A stretch of 64,000 bases of DNA. It comes from JBBEAM01 sp040882845 (lineage in GTDB: Bacteria; Pseudomonadota; Alphaproteobacteria; Kiloniellales; DSM-21159). The DNA is taken from NCBI GenBank assembly GCA_040882845.1, contig JBBEAM010000007.1, positions 558,001 to 622,000 on the forward strand, read 5' to 3'. Position numbers and translations under genes: made by a program. The notes under the pieces were generated by a model, which made no database searches, had not been told where the DNA came from, and saw only the letters and a program-made list of their open reading frames with translations. Each line of letters begins with the position of its first letter. Within the stretch, counting starts at the first letter, position 1. This document shows, in pieces, positions 17,224-25,886 of the stretch.

Positions 17224-18240
17224 ATGCCGACACCTGCCGAACTGGGATTTCGCATGCCCGCCGAGTGGGAGCCCCACCGGCGTTGCTGGATGGCTTGGCC
17301 TTGCCGCGAGGCGCTGTGGGGCGACCGCCTGGACGAAGCCCGCGATGCCTACGCGGAGGTCGCCAAGGCGATCGCCCAGTTCGAACCGGTCACCATGGTG
17401 GCGCTGCCCGACGACATTGCCGAGGTTTCGCTGCGCTGCGGCAATGGAGTCAGCGCCTTTCCGCTGGAGATCGAGGATTCCTGGATGCGCGACACCGGCC
17501 CGACCTTCGTGGCCGATGGCAAGGGCCATCTCGGCGGCGTCGACTGGACCTTCAACGGCTACGGCGAAAAGTACGGCTACAAGATCGACGCCCGGATCGC
17601 CGAGGCGGTGGTCGGGAAGGTCGATGCCAGGCATTTCCCCTGCCCGCTGGTGACCGAGGGCGGCGCCATCCATAGCGACGGCGAGGGCACGCTGCTGGTG
17701 GTCGAGAACACGATCCTCAACGACAACCGCAATCCCGGCCTGACCAGGCAAGAGGCCGAGAAGACCTTCGCCGACTTCCTCGGCGTCGAGAAGGTGATCT
17801 GGCTGCCCGGCTGGGTGAGCAACGACGAAACCGACGGCCACGTCGACAACGTGGCCTGCTTCGCCGGTCCGGGGAAGGTGCTGGCCGCGGTGTGCAGCGA
17901 CGAGGACGACCCCGACCACATCCCCTTCCAGGAGAATCTCGGCGTGCTGCGCGGCGAGAGCGACGCCGCAGGCCGGCGGCTGGAGATCGTTCCAGTCGAG
18001 CAGCCCAGGCCGCGCAAGGACGATAACGGGGAGCGCCTGGCCGTCTCCTACATCAACTTCTATCTCGCCAACGGCGGCGTGATCATTCCGTCCTTCAACG
18101 ATCCCGGCGACGCCAAGGCCTTCGACGCCATCGCCGGCTGCTTTCCGGATCGCAAGGCGGTCGAGGTGCCCGCCGACGTCATCGTGCACGGCGGCGGCGG
18201 TATCCACTGCATCACCCAGCAGGAGCCGGCGGTCGGCTAG
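17224..18240 (+). CDS. aguA: Agmatine deiminase
   Basis: A 338-residue enzyme of the guanidino-group hydrolase fold that converts agmatine to N-carbamoylputrescine and ammonia in putrescine synthesis. MPAEWEPHRRCWMAWP is the family N-terminus. EIEDSWMRDTGPTFV and DETDGHVDNVACF carry catalytic acids and His. HGGGGIHCITQQEP contains the nucleophilic Cys329 near the C-terminus. The length is typical. No N-carbamoylputrescine amidohydrolase gene is adjacent, so the second step must be encoded elsewhere. The stop is 8 nt from the stop of the convergent DUF6505 gene. Confidence 0.93.
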   Translation: MPTPAELGFRMPAEWEPHRRCWMAWPCREALWGDRLDEARDAYAEVAKAIAQFEPVTMVALPDDIAEVSLRCGNGVSAFPLEIEDSWMRDTGPTFVADGKGHLGGVDWTFNGYGEKYGYKIDARIAEAVVGKVDARHFPCPLVTEGGAIHSDGEGTLLVVENTILNDNRNPGLTRQEAEKTFADFLGVEKVIWLPGWVSNDETDGHVDNVACFAGPGKVLAAVCSDEDDPDHIPFQENLGVLRGESDAAGRRLEIVPVEQPRPRKDDNGERLAVSYINFYLANGGVIIPSFNDPGDAKAFDAIAGCFPDRKAVEVPADVIVHGGGGIHCITQQEPAVG

Positions 18241-18248
18241 ATCGGGCT

Positions 18249-18737
18249 CTAACCGCCGTCCTCCTCTTCCTCGATCGACCAGATCGTGGCGTGCTCCTGC
18301 GCCCGCTGCGGCGTGACGACGCGGAAGCGTTCGAGAATCTCGCCGTGCTCGTCCAGCCCGCGCTCGACGGTCAGCAGGCTGTGGACCTTGTGTTCGCAGA
18401 GTCCGGCGGCGTCGTCGAGCTCCTGACGCGCCACCGGCAGGGCGGCGGCCAGGTCGGGAGCGCCGTAGCTTTCGACGAAGTAGCGCGCCAGCCGCTCGAC
18501 GCAGGCGAAGAACTCGGCTTCGGAGATTTCCGCGACTTCCGTGAGGGTTGCGCGACCGAAACTCTCCAGGCCGAGCCAGCCGCTCTGGAAGGCGAGGCGT
18601 TGCTTGCCCTCGAGCCGCGACAGGTCCTGCCCGAGATAGGCGAAACTGCCGGAAACGGCCCATTCGCCGGGCCGCGCCGGATAGTCGAAGACTTCCTGGT
18701 CCGAGGCATCGAGGCGGATGGTGCGCGGCAGCTTCAT
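18249..18737 (-). CDS. DUF6505 family protein, unknown function
   Basis: A 162-residue acidic soluble protein starting MKLPRTIRLDASDQEVFDYP, followed by PGEWAVSGSFAYLG. I associate this opening with the alphaproteobacterial DUF6505 family; that link is from memory and not checked. It ends in a run of acidic residues. There is no signal peptide, membrane segment or obvious catalytic motif. It follows the hydroxyacid dehydrogenase gene after 8 nt and is probably co-transcribed with it. Confidence 0.7.
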   Translation of the reverse strand: MKLPRTIRLDASDQEVFDYPARPGEWAVSGSFAYLGQDLSRLEGKQRLAFQSGWLGLESFGRATLTEVAEISEAEFFACVERLARYFVESYGAPDLAAALPVARQELDDAAGLCEHKVHSLLTVERGLDEHGEILERFRVVTPQRAQEHATIWSIEEEEDGG

Positions 18738-18745
18738 GCTCAGAC

Positions 18746-19720
18746 CTACACCAGGGCGTCGGGCGGGGCGGCGCCGCGGAAGAAGGCCTCGAGGTTATCC
18801 AGACACTTGAAGCCCATCGCGTTACGCGTCTCCACCGTGGCGCTGCCCATGTGCGGCAGCAGAAAGGCGTTCTCGACGCCGAGATAGCGCGGGTCGAGTT
18901 CGGGCTCGCCGGCATAGACGTCGAGCCCGGCGGACGCCAGCTTTCCGGAGGCCAGGGCGGCGATCAAGGCGTCGTCGTCGACGATGTTGCCGCGCGCCGT
19001 GTTGACCACCACCGCGCCGTCGGGCAGCAGGGCGATACGCTCGGCATTGAGGAACTTCAGCGTCTCTGGCGAGGAGGGGCAGTTGATCGAGAAGAACTCG
19101 CTCACCTCGAGCAGAGACTCCGGCGTTTCGTGATAGGTCGCGCCCTGCTCGCGCTCCGGGCTGAGACGGCTGCGGTTGGAGTAGTGGATTTCCATCTCGA
19201 AGCCGCGGGCGCGCTGCGCCACGGCGCGGCCGATCCGGCCCATGCCGAGGATCCCGAGACGCTTGCCGGTGACATGCACGCCGACCAGCTGGGTGGTGCT
19301 CCAGCCATGCCATTCTCCCTGACGCAGCATCCGCGCGCCCTCATGCGCCCGCCGGGCGGCGCCGAGCAGGCAGAGCAGGGTGATGTCGGCGGTGGCGTCG
19401 GTCAGCACGTCCGGGGTGTTGGTCACCTGGATGCCGCGGCGCTTGGCGGCTTCGAGGTCGATGTGCTCATGACCGACCGAGAAGGTGGCGATGATCCGGA
19501 CCGAGTCCGGCAGGGCTTCGATCGACTCTGCGGAAAACTTCTCCGTGCTGCAACAGAGGATCGCGTCGTGGCCGGCGGCGGCTTGCGCGATCTGCGCGGC
19601 AGAAAGCTGACGGTCTTCCGGGTTGAGCGTGGCGGCAAAGCCCGCGTGGGCCCGGGCGGCGACGGCTTCGGGCAGGCGGCGGGTCACAAGCAAGCGGGGT
19701 AGGTCCGGCATGGTCTCCAT
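18746..19720 (-). CDS. D-2-hydroxyacid dehydrogenase (glyoxylate/hydroxypyruvate reductase-like)
   Basis: A 324-residue NAD(P)-dependent D-2-hydroxyacid dehydrogenase. The nucleotide-binding motif is LGILGMGRIGRAVAQRA (about 149-165), with catalytic Arg in VVVNTARGNIVDD, the Glu in GEPELDPR and the His in LLPHMGSAT. The sequence resembles glycerate/glyoxylate reductases (GyaR/GhrB-type) more than phosphoglycerate dehydrogenase, because no ACT domain follows. The substrate cannot be fixed from sequence. Starts at 19720 and 19711 (both ATG) are possible. DUF6505 follows in the same direction. Confidence 0.88.
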   Translation of the reverse strand: METMPDLPRLLVTRRLPEAVAARAHAGFAATLNPEDRQLSAAQIAQAAAGHDAILCCSTEKFSAESIEALPDSVRIIATFSVGHEHIDLEAAKRRGIQVTNTPDVLTDATADITLLCLLGAARRAHEGARMLRQGEWHGWSTTQLVGVHVTGKRLGILGMGRIGRAVAQRARGFEMEIHYSNRSRLSPEREQGATYHETPESLLEVSEFFSINCPSSPETLKFLNAERIALLPDGAVVVNTARGNIVDDDALIAALASGKLASAGLDVYAGEPELDPRYLGVENAFLLPHMGSATVETRNAMGFKCLDNLEAFFRGAAPPDALV

Positions 19721-19804
19721 TTCGTACTCTGGGGACAGGGGTGATATCGTGACATTGCGGTGGCGCCTCTTTCCACGACACCGAAGCGGAGTCTAGTCTG
19801 GCCC

Positions 19805-20644
19805 ATGAACAAATTAAAAGCGCTCTCCCCCCGTCTGTTCGCTTTCCTTGCGACGGCGGCGCTGCTTGCCCCTAGCGGCGACGGCCAGGCGGCCGGCGTC
19901 GCCGATAGCCTGATGCCGCACCGCGCGGTCTATGAGTTGGAACTGGCCTCGCCGCGCGGCGACGGCGGGGTCGTCGAAATCGGCGGCCAGGTCGAATTCA
20001 TCTGGGACGATGTCTGCGACGGCTGGACGGTGATCCAGAAGTCGCGCTTCATCGTCGGCCGCGCCGATGGCTATGACGTGGCCTTCGGCTCCACGGTTTC
20101 GGCCTGGGAATCCAAGGACGGGCTGCGCTACCGCTTCTTCATCAAGCGCGATCAGGACGGCCAGGAGACCGAGAACATTCGCGGCATCGCCACTCTGGAA
20201 TCCCAGGGTGGCGGGGGCACCGCGCGCTTTACCGAGCCGGAGGACAAGACCACCGATCTGCCAAAGGGCACGATCTTTCCGACCACACACAGCCTGGAGA
20301 TCCTCGAGCGGGTCATTGCCGGCAAGGATCTCTCCCTCTGGAGCACGCAGTTCGACGGCACCGGCGAGGATGGCGGCCTGGCCGGCGTCAGCACCGCCTT
20401 GGTCGCCGAGCTGCCCTCGGACGAGCCCGGTGCGATCGAGTCGCCGCTGCTCGAGGGGCAGCCCTCCTGGCGGATCGCCATGGCCTACTTCGGCATGGGG
20501 CAGGGCGAGGCCGAACCCAATCAGGAGCAGCGCCTGCGCATCTACAAGAACGGCGTCGTCGATTTCTTCTCGATCGACTACGGCAGCTTCGCCTTCGATG
20601 CCGAGCTGATCGAGCTCGAAGCCTATCCCGAACCGGACTGCTGA
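19805..20644 (+). CDS. eipB: Cell envelope integrity protein EipB (DUF1849)
   Basis: A 279-residue periplasmic protein with a Sec signal (hydrophobic FAFLATAALLAP, ending GQAAG). The DUF1849 core is present: HRAVYELELAS, DVCDGWTVIQKSRF and LEILERVIAGKD. The internal Cys in DVCDGW and the final Cys (EPDC) match the two residues that form the structural disulfide in Brucella EipB, a beta-spiral protein needed for envelope integrity. I used ATG 19805 because it begins the signal peptide; the longer frame from 19760 adds a non-signal extension. It is convergent with dinB, 6 nt apart. Confidence 0.9.
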   Translation: MNKLKALSPRLFAFLATAALLAPSGDGQAAGVADSLMPHRAVYELELASPRGDGGVVEIGGQVEFIWDDVCDGWTVIQKSRFIVGRADGYDVAFGSTVSAWESKDGLRYRFFIKRDQDGQETENIRGIATLESQGGGGTARFTEPEDKTTDLPKGTIFPTTHSLEILERVIAGKDLSLWSTQFDGTGEDGGLAGVSTALVAELPSDEPGAIESPLLEGQPSWRIAMAYFGMGQGEAEPNQEQRLRIYKNGVVDFFSIDYGSFAFDAELIELEAYPEPDC

Positions 20645-20650
20645 GGTCTG

Positions 20651-21910
20651 CTACTTGAGGCTGCGGCCCTTGCGGATTGCCTCGGGGCCGAGACGCTCGC
20701 GCAGGGTGTCGATCACGCCCTCGATTCGGGCGTGCTTGGTCCGTTCGGGATCGAACAGGCTGGGCGGGTCGGCCAGCGCACCGTCGACGAGATCGGCCAG
20801 CCCGGCGCCGATCAGACGGAATTTCCGGCCGTCGGCTTCCTTCTCGATCAAGGGTTTGACCGCGCCGTAGATCGTCTCGGCGAGGCGCGTGGGGTCCTGC
20901 AGCCGGCGGCTGCGGGTCAGGGTCTGAAAGCCCGCGGTCTTGAGCTTAAGGCTGACGCTCTGTCCGGCCAGGCCGCTTTTCTTGGTGCGCCGCGCCACGG
21001 TTTCGCAGAGCGGCCAGACCTCGGCCAGCAGGGTTTGCGGATCGCCGATATCGCGCTCGAAGGTGGTTTCCGCCGAGATCGACTTGGTCGGGGCGTCGGG
21101 ATCGACCCTGCGGTCGTCCTCGCCGCGCGCGAAGCGGTAGAGACGGCGGCCCATGGCGCCGTAGCGGGCGATCAGCTCCAGTTCCTCGAAGCGCAGCAGA
21201 TCGCCGATCCGCTGCACGCCGTCGCGTGCCAGCGCCGCGCGCAGCGCCTTGCCGACGCCCCAGATCATGCCGACCGGCTTGTCTTTCAAAAAGGCCATGG
21301 CATCTGCCTCGCCGATCACCGCGAAGCCGCGCGGCTTGTCGAGGTCGGAGGCGACCTTGGCGAGGAACTTGTTGTAACTGAGGCCGATGGAGACGGTCAG
21401 GCCGTGCTCCTCCTCGATCCGTTTCGCCAGGCCCGCCAGGATGACCGCCGGACTGCCGTGATGCAGTGCCTCGGTGCCGGAAAGATCGAGGAAGGCCTCG
21501 TCGATGGACAGCGGCTCGACCAGCGGCGTCGCGGCCAGCATCATCTCGCGGATCTTGAGCCCGGCTTCACGGTACTTCGCCATGTTGGGACGGATCACCA
21601 CCGCCTGCGGGCAGGCCTGCAGCGCCTTGAACATCGGCATCGCCGAGCGGATGCCATAGGTCCGCGCCACATAGCAGGCCGCCGAGACTACGCCGCGCTT
21701 GCCGCCGCCGATCACCACCGGCTTGTCGCGCAGGCTGGGGTCGTCGCGCTTTTCGACGCTGGCGTAGAAGGCGTCGCAGTCGATGTGGGCGATCGACAGG
21801 CTGTGCAGCTCGGGATGCGCCAGGATCCGGCGGGATTGGCAGGCTGGACAACGCGGCGGCGTGGCTTCGGCCGGAACTTCGCTCAGGCAATCGCGGCAGA
21901 GCGCATTCAT
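20651..21910 (-). CDS. dinB: DNA polymerase IV with N-terminal zinc ribbon
   Basis: A 419-residue Y-family translesion polymerase. Catalytic acids lie in AHIDCDAFYASVEKRDD (Asp44) and PLSIDEAFLDLSG. The little-finger domain is in the C-terminal third. LFDPER near the C-terminus may bind the sliding clamp. An N-terminal addition carries CRDC (5, 8) and CPAC (21, 24), a four-Cys zinc ribbon that E. coli DinB lacks. ATG 21910 overlaps the upstream ROK stop by 4 nt (ATGA) and is the right distance to include the whole ribbon, so the start is well supported. No umuD/lexA-like gene is adjacent. Confidence 0.92.
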   Translation of the reverse strand: MNALCRDCLSEVPAEATPPRCPACQSRRILAHPELHSLSIAHIDCDAFYASVEKRDDPSLRDKPVVIGGGKRGVVSAACYVARTYGIRSAMPMFKALQACPQAVVIRPNMAKYREAGLKIREMMLAATPLVEPLSIDEAFLDLSGTEALHHGSPAVILAGLAKRIEEEHGLTVSIGLSYNKFLAKVASDLDKPRGFAVIGEADAMAFLKDKPVGMIWGVGKALRAALARDGVQRIGDLLRFEELELIARYGAMGRRLYRFARGEDDRRVDPDAPTKSISAETTFERDIGDPQTLLAEVWPLCETVARRTKKSGLAGQSVSLKLKTAGFQTLTRSRRLQDPTRLAETIYGAVKPLIEKEADGRKFRLIGAGLADLVDGALADPPSLFDPERTKHARIEGVIDTLRERLGPEAIRKGRSLK

Positions 21911-22821
21911 CTTGGCAGGCCTTCGGCGATCTCGTCTTCCTGCCACAGCCAGGCGGCTCCGCGCACGCCGCTGGAATCGCCGTGCACCGGGGGTTTAACC
22001 GGGGTCTCGGCCCGGTCGGAGAAGACGAAGGGCGGGAGCAGCGCGGGCAGGTTGCGATAAAGCCGGTCGAGATTGGAGACGCCGCCGCCGAGTACGACGA
22101 TATCCGGGTCGATGACATTGATCACGCTGGCCAAGCCGCGCGCCAGGCGGTTCTCGTAACGCTGAAGGCAGGCTTCGGCACGGACCTCGCCGCGCGCCGC
22201 CTGAGCGGCGATCTCCTCGGGCGCGGTTTCGCCGTCGTACTGGCGCGTCAGGGCCGGGCCGGACAGCCAGGTCTCGTTGCAGCCGCGCTGGCCGCAGAAG
22301 CAGCTCGGTCCCGGCAGTTCGTCCGCCTCGGGCCAGGGCAGGGGGTTATGACCCCACTCGCCGGAGATCGCATGGCGGCCGATCAGGCAGCGGCCGTTGA
22401 ACACCGTTGCACCGCCGACTCCGGTGCCGAGGATCACGCCGAATACCAGCCGCGCACCCTTGGCGGCGCCGTCGGCAGCCTCCGACAGCGCGAAGCAATT
22501 GGCGTCGTTGGCGACCCGCACCCGGCGGCTGAGCGCCTGGGAAAGATCCTTGTCGAAGGGCTTGCCGATCAGCCAGGTCGAATTGGCGTTCTTGACCAGC
22601 CCGCTGGCCGGCGAAATCGCGCCGGGAATGGCGACGCCGACCGGGGCCAGGGCGCCGAGTTCGCGCTCCAGCCCGCGCACCAGCTCGCAGATCGCCTTCA
22701 AGGTCGCCTGGTAATCGCCCTTCGGGGTCGGGACGCGGCGGCGCCCGCGCAGGGCGCCGGAGCCGGATTCCAGGGCCACCGCCTCGATTTTCGTACCTCC
22801 GAGATCGACCCCGATCCGCAT
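21907..22821 (-). CDS. ROK family sugar kinase (fructokinase-like)
   Basis: A 304-residue ATP-dependent sugar kinase. MRIGVDLGGTKIEAVALES is the phosphate-1 motif, VANDANCFALSEA carries the catalytic Asp, and GVILGTGVGGATVFNG is the phosphate-2 motif. The ROK zinc site is complete: GEWGHN plus CFCGQRGCNETWLSGP. Length and motifs fit E. coli Mak-type fructo/mannokinases or NagK. The substrate cannot be told from sequence. It is translationally coupled to dinB. It is divergent from divK, with 178 nt between them. Confidence 0.88.
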   Translation of the reverse strand: MRIGVDLGGTKIEAVALESGSGALRGRRRVPTPKGDYQATLKAICELVRGLERELGALAPVGVAIPGAISPASGLVKNANSTWLIGKPFDKDLSQALSRRVRVANDANCFALSEAADGAAKGARLVFGVILGTGVGGATVFNGRCLIGRHAISGEWGHNPLPWPEADELPGPSCFCGQRGCNETWLSGPALTRQYDGETAPEEIAAQAARGEVRAEACLQRYENRLARGLASVINVIDPDIVVLGGGVSNLDRLYRNLPALLPPFVFSDRAETPVKPPVHGDSSGVRGAAWLWQEDEIAEGLPR

Positions 22822-22896
22822 CTTATTCTCTCACCACGGGAGTTTCGGTTACGCATTCTTAACCAAAGCAGCGTGTACTATGCTTCTATCGGCTTA

Positions 22897-22916
22897 GGGC
22901 TTTGGAAATAAAGCCC
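22897..22916. other. Hairpin in the divK leader
   Basis: GGGCTTT (22897-22903), loop GGAAAT, AAAGCCC (22910-22916): a perfect 7-bp stem about 84 bp before the divK start. No T-tract follows, so it is unlikely to be a terminator. It could be a leader structure or a protein-binding inverted repeat. Upstream lie TTAACC and TACTAT, which could serve as promoter elements, but no convincing -35/-10 pair was found. Confidence 0.4.
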
Positions 22917-22999
22917 CGGTAGGATAGCTCAACTTGGCCGCGGGCTTTCGAGCGATTTGTTCCGGCGGCGGGATAACCAGCAGGAAATGGAACTGCGCG

Positions 23000-23389
23000 A
23001 TGGCAGAAGCAGCACTGGCGAAGACGGCCAAGACGGTACTCGTTGTCGAGGACAACGAGCTGAACATGAAGCTCTTCCACGATCTCCTGGAAGCCAACGG
23101 CTATGAGATACTTCAGACCCGCGAGGGTATGGAAGCCCTGCGCATGGCGCGGCAGTACCGGCCCGATCTGATCCTGATGGATATCCAGCTTCCGGAGGTC
23201 TCCGGCCTGGAAGTCACCAAGTGGATCAAGGAGGACGAGGCCCTGAAGGATATTCCGGTGATCGCCGTGACAGCCTTTGCGATGAAGGGCGACGAGCAGA
23301 AGATTCGCGATGGCGGCTGCGAGGCCTACATCGCCAAACCGATTTCCGTGACCGATTTTCTGGAAACGGTGCGCCGCTTCGTTAACTAG
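23000..23389 (+). CDS. divK: Single-domain response regulator DivK
   Basis: A 129-residue receiver-only regulator. TVLVVEDNELNMKLFHDLLE is the diagnostic DivK N-terminus, with phospho-acceptor Asp61 in LILMDIQLPE and the conserved Lys in AYIAKPISV. In Caulobacter, DivK is phosphorylated by PleC/DivJ and, through CckA, lowers CtrA activity. I chose ATG 23000 (MAEAALAKTAKTV), which adds about eight residues to the usual start; upstream AGGAAATGGA can act as the ribosome site. The open frame from 22934 gives an unlikely Cys/Gly-rich extension. pleD follows 48 nt downstream, a conserved pairing. Confidence 0.95.
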   Translation: MAEAALAKTAKTVLVVEDNELNMKLFHDLLEANGYEILQTREGMEALRMARQYRPDLILMDIQLPEVSGLEVTKWIKEDEALKDIPVIAVTAFAMKGDEQKIRDGGCEAYIAKPISVTDFLETVRRFVN

Positions 23390-23437
23390 ATCGATTTAGC
23401 GTCCGTCCGCGCAGCCGCGGGTGGGGAGATAGGAAGA

Positions 23438-24835
23438 ATGACCGGTCGAATCCTGATCGTCGACGATGTCGAAGCCAACGTTAAGCTGCTCGAAGCCAAG
23501 CTGACGTCGGAGTACTTCGATATCTTGACGGCCCATGACGGCGAAACCGCGCTGGAAGTCGCGCGCTCCCAGTCGCCCGACCTGATTCTGCTCGACGTCA
23601 TGATGCCCGGCATGGACGGCATCGAGGTCTGCCGGATTCTGCGTGGCGACTCGCGCACCGCCCACATTCCCATCGTCATGCTGACGGCGCTCAGCGATAT
23701 CGAGGACCGGGTGCGCGGGCTGGAAGCCGGCGCCGACGACTTCCTGAGCAAGCCGGCCAACGACCTGACGCTGTTTTCCCGCGTGCGCTCCCTGATCCGG
23801 CTGAAGATGATGATCGACGAGCTGCGCACCCGCCAGTCCACCACGGACGATGCGGCCGGCCTGACCATGGCCGAGATCGCACCGGAGGCCGATGGCGGCA
23901 TCCTGCTGATCGAAGCCGATGCGATTCAGCGCGAGAACCTCTCGGCAAAGCTCGAAGCTGCCGGGCACGGCGTCTTCCTAGCGGAAACCGCGCAGGAAGG
24001 CATGGCACTCGCGCGGGACAAGGATCCGGATCTGGTGATCGTGGCTCTCGACCTGGGCGCCGAGGATGGTCTGCGCTTCGTTTCCCAGCTGCGCAGCGAC
24101 GAGCGCCTGCGTCACGTGCCGGTACTGATGCTGCTCGACGATTACGATCTCGCGCGGCTCGCCAAGGGGCTCGATATCGGCGTCACCGACTATCTGATCA
24201 AGCCGATCGACGGCAACGAGCTGCAGGCCAGGGTGCGCACCCAGGTGCGCCGGCGCCGCTATCACGAGAAGCTGCGCGAGCTGCTCGATCAGAGCGTGTC
24301 GATGGCCTACACCGACGGGCTGACCGGTGTGTACAACCGCCGCTACCTCGAGAGCCATCTCGACAAGCGGTTGGCGGCGGCGTCGGCCAGCGGCAAGCCG
24401 CTATCGGTGATGATGATCGATATCGACAGCTTCAAGGCCTTCAACGATCGCTACGGCCACGCTCTTGGCGATCTCGTGTTGCGCGCGGTCGCGGCGGCGC
24501 TTTCGGACAACGTGCGCAACATCGATCTGGTCGCGCGCTATGGTGGGGAGGAGTTCGCCGTGGTGATGCCGGATACCGGCGCCGATGGCGCCCTGCTGGT
24601 GGCCGAGCGGCTCCGCGACAAGATCGACGAGCTGCGGGTCGCGGTCGAAGGCCAGGAGGATCTGCGGGTCACGGTCTCGATCGGCGTCGCCACGGCCATG
24701 GGCGGCTCGGAAAGCGCCAGCCTGCTGCAGAAACGCGCCGACGGCGCGCTCTACAGGGCAAAAGGCACCGGCCGCAACCGGGTGATCTCCGACGAGCTCG
24801 ACCGGCCGGAAAGCGCGCTCGCTGCGCGGGCCTGA
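23438..24835 (+). CDS. pleD: Diguanylate cyclase response regulator PleD
   Basis: A 465-residue protein with the PleD order: REC1 (1 to about 120, phospho-acceptor Asp53 in LILLDVMMPGMDG), REC2 (about 150-270), then a GGDEF-type cyclase domain. The active site is GGEEF, with a product-inhibition RxxD site (RNID) five residues upstream. REC2 reads DLVIVALDLGAEDG, so the residue at the phospho-acceptor position is Ala. It is probably the structural adaptor, as in Caulobacter. Phosphorylated PleD dimerises and makes c-di-GMP during the swarmer-to-stalked transition. It is co-oriented with divK and ends at a hairpin shared with rpmG. Confidence 0.95.
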   Translation: MTGRILIVDDVEANVKLLEAKLTSEYFDILTAHDGETALEVARSQSPDLILLDVMMPGMDGIEVCRILRGDSRTAHIPIVMLTALSDIEDRVRGLEAGADDFLSKPANDLTLFSRVRSLIRLKMMIDELRTRQSTTDDAAGLTMAEIAPEADGGILLIEADAIQRENLSAKLEAAGHGVFLAETAQEGMALARDKDPDLVIVALDLGAEDGLRFVSQLRSDERLRHVPVLMLLDDYDLARLAKGLDIGVTDYLIKPIDGNELQARVRTQVRRRRYHEKLRELLDQSVSMAYTDGLTGVYNRRYLESHLDKRLAAASASGKPLSVMMIDIDSFKAFNDRYGHALGDLVLRAVAAALSDNVRNIDLVARYGGEEFAVVMPDTGADGALLVAERLRDKIDELRVAVEGQEDLRVTVSIGVATAMGGSESASLLQKRADGALYRAKGTGRNRVISDELDRPESALAARA

Positions 24836-24865
24836 GCCTTCGGGCAGACTCTGCAGACATGAAAA

Positions 24866-24890
24866 AGGCCGCGCCTGACAGGCGCGGCCT
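24866..24890 (-). terminator. Rho-independent terminator between pleD and rpmG
   Basis: AGGCCGCGCC (24866-24875), loop TGACA, GGCGCGGCCT (24881-24890): a perfect 10-bp GC-rich stem. Read on the minus strand the stem is followed by TTTTTC (24865 downward), the classic U-tract, so it mainly ends rpmG transcripts. On the plus strand only GATTTC follows, so it would stop pleD transcripts less efficiently. Confidence 0.85.
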
Positions 24891-24924
24891 GATTTCGTCC
24901 TGGCGGGCCGTAGCCCGGCGCAGC

Positions 24925-25092
24925 CTATTTGATCTTGGCTTCCTTGAATTCGACGTGCTTGCGCACGACCGGATCGTACTTGCGGAAGGTCATCTTTTCA
25001 GTGGTGTTCCGCGGGTTCTTCTTGATCACGTAGAAGTATCCGGTGTCGGCGGTGCTCACCAGCCGGATCAATTGAGTTACGGGCTTCGCCAT
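24925..25092 (-). CDS. rpmG: 50S ribosomal protein L33
   Basis: A 55-residue ribosomal protein beginning MAKPVTQLIRLVSTADTGYF and ending KHVEFKEAKIK. NPRNTTEKMTFRKYDP is a signature of L33. There are no Cys residues, so this is the zinc-independent (C-minus) form, which does not need the Zur response. It is small, so easily missed. It lies 87 nt beyond the nudix gene in the same direction and directly before a strong terminator, so it is the last gene of that run. Confidence 0.95.
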   Translation of the reverse strand: MAKPVTQLIRLVSTADTGYFYVIKKNPRNTTEKMTFRKYDPVVRKHVEFKEAKIK

Positions 25093-25179
25093 GGCGCGAT
25101 CCTATGTCTGGCCAAAATCGGTTGGGCCCCTGTTCCCAGGAGCCCTGCGGAGCGGAAGATACGCGCTATGCTTGAGAAG

Positions 25180-25872
25180 TCAAGCGCCTGCAGGGGCTTT
25201 CGCGGTGCAGCGAAGCATCAGCCTGTCGTCGATCGAACGAAACAGCACCGGAGCGTAAGCGGCAAGGTCGCGGCGGGCGAGCAGGGCCTCCACCAGGATC
25301 TGCCGGGAAATCCCGGCGAGGGGCATTTCGTTGAGCGCCTGGGTCGCGGGATACCAGCCGATATCCTCCAGCTCCCCGTCGCTCTCGGCGGCCGGCTCAA
25401 GATGGCTGCCGAGGGCAAGGAAGAAGCGCGTGTGGAAGCGGATCGGCGAGGCGACCGGGGTGATCGCACGGGCCAGCAGGCTCATGCCCGCGAAGTGCGG
25501 CGTCAGGTTCCGCTCGGCAAAGCGTTGCCAGACGCCCGGTGCGATCCTCGCGGTCGGCCTTGCCGGCTCGGGCGCGGCCAGCAGATATCCGGTCTCCTCC
25601 AGGGTCTCGCGCAGGGCGGTGCGGGCATAGGCCGCCAGGCTGCGGCGTGTCGCCCGGTCGATCCGACCGTGTTGCGGCAGGCGGAGGGTTTCCTGGAAAC
25701 CGCTGGCGGCGGCATCCGCCGCGTCGCGGCGCCCGCCTGGAAAGACGAAGACGTTGGGCATGAAACGGGAGCGCCGATGCCGCTTGCCGAGCAGGACCAG
25801 GGGGTCGCCAGGAGTGTTCGGATTGGCCTGCAGGACGACAAGTCCCGCCGCGTCGCGTGGCGCTACGGGCAT
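25180..25872 (-). CDS. NUDIX hydrolase
   Basis: A 230-residue hydrolase of nucleoside diphosphate-linked compounds. VFVFPGGRRDAAD opens the Nudix fold, and ALRETLEETGYL supplies the REXXEE metal-binding helix. About 50 residues separate the two, so the box is longer than the standard 23-residue motif, as in the NUDT7/19-like hydrolases. ESDGELEDIGWYPATQAL is the acidic C-terminal part. CoA, NADH and nucleotide derivatives are typical substrates; none can be picked here. It follows the S41 peptidase with 14 nt between and is probably in its transcript. Confidence 0.85.
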   Translation of the reverse strand: MPVAPRDAAGLVVLQANPNTPGDPLVLLGKRHRRSRFMPNVFVFPGGRRDAADAAASGFQETLRLPQHGRIDRATRRSLAAYARTALRETLEETGYLLAAPEPARPTARIAPGVWQRFAERNLTPHFAGMSLLARAITPVASPIRFHTRFFLALGSHLEPAAESDGELEDIGWYPATQALNEMPLAGISRQILVEALLARRDLAAYAPVLFRSIDDRLMLRCTAKAPAGA

Positions 25873-25886
25873 CGCAGGGCGCTGGC

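Noticed and set aside
22848..22864. CtrA box in the divK leader
   Set aside because: Only TTAACC is clear; the other half-site is not there at 7 bp, so it does not meet the consensus.
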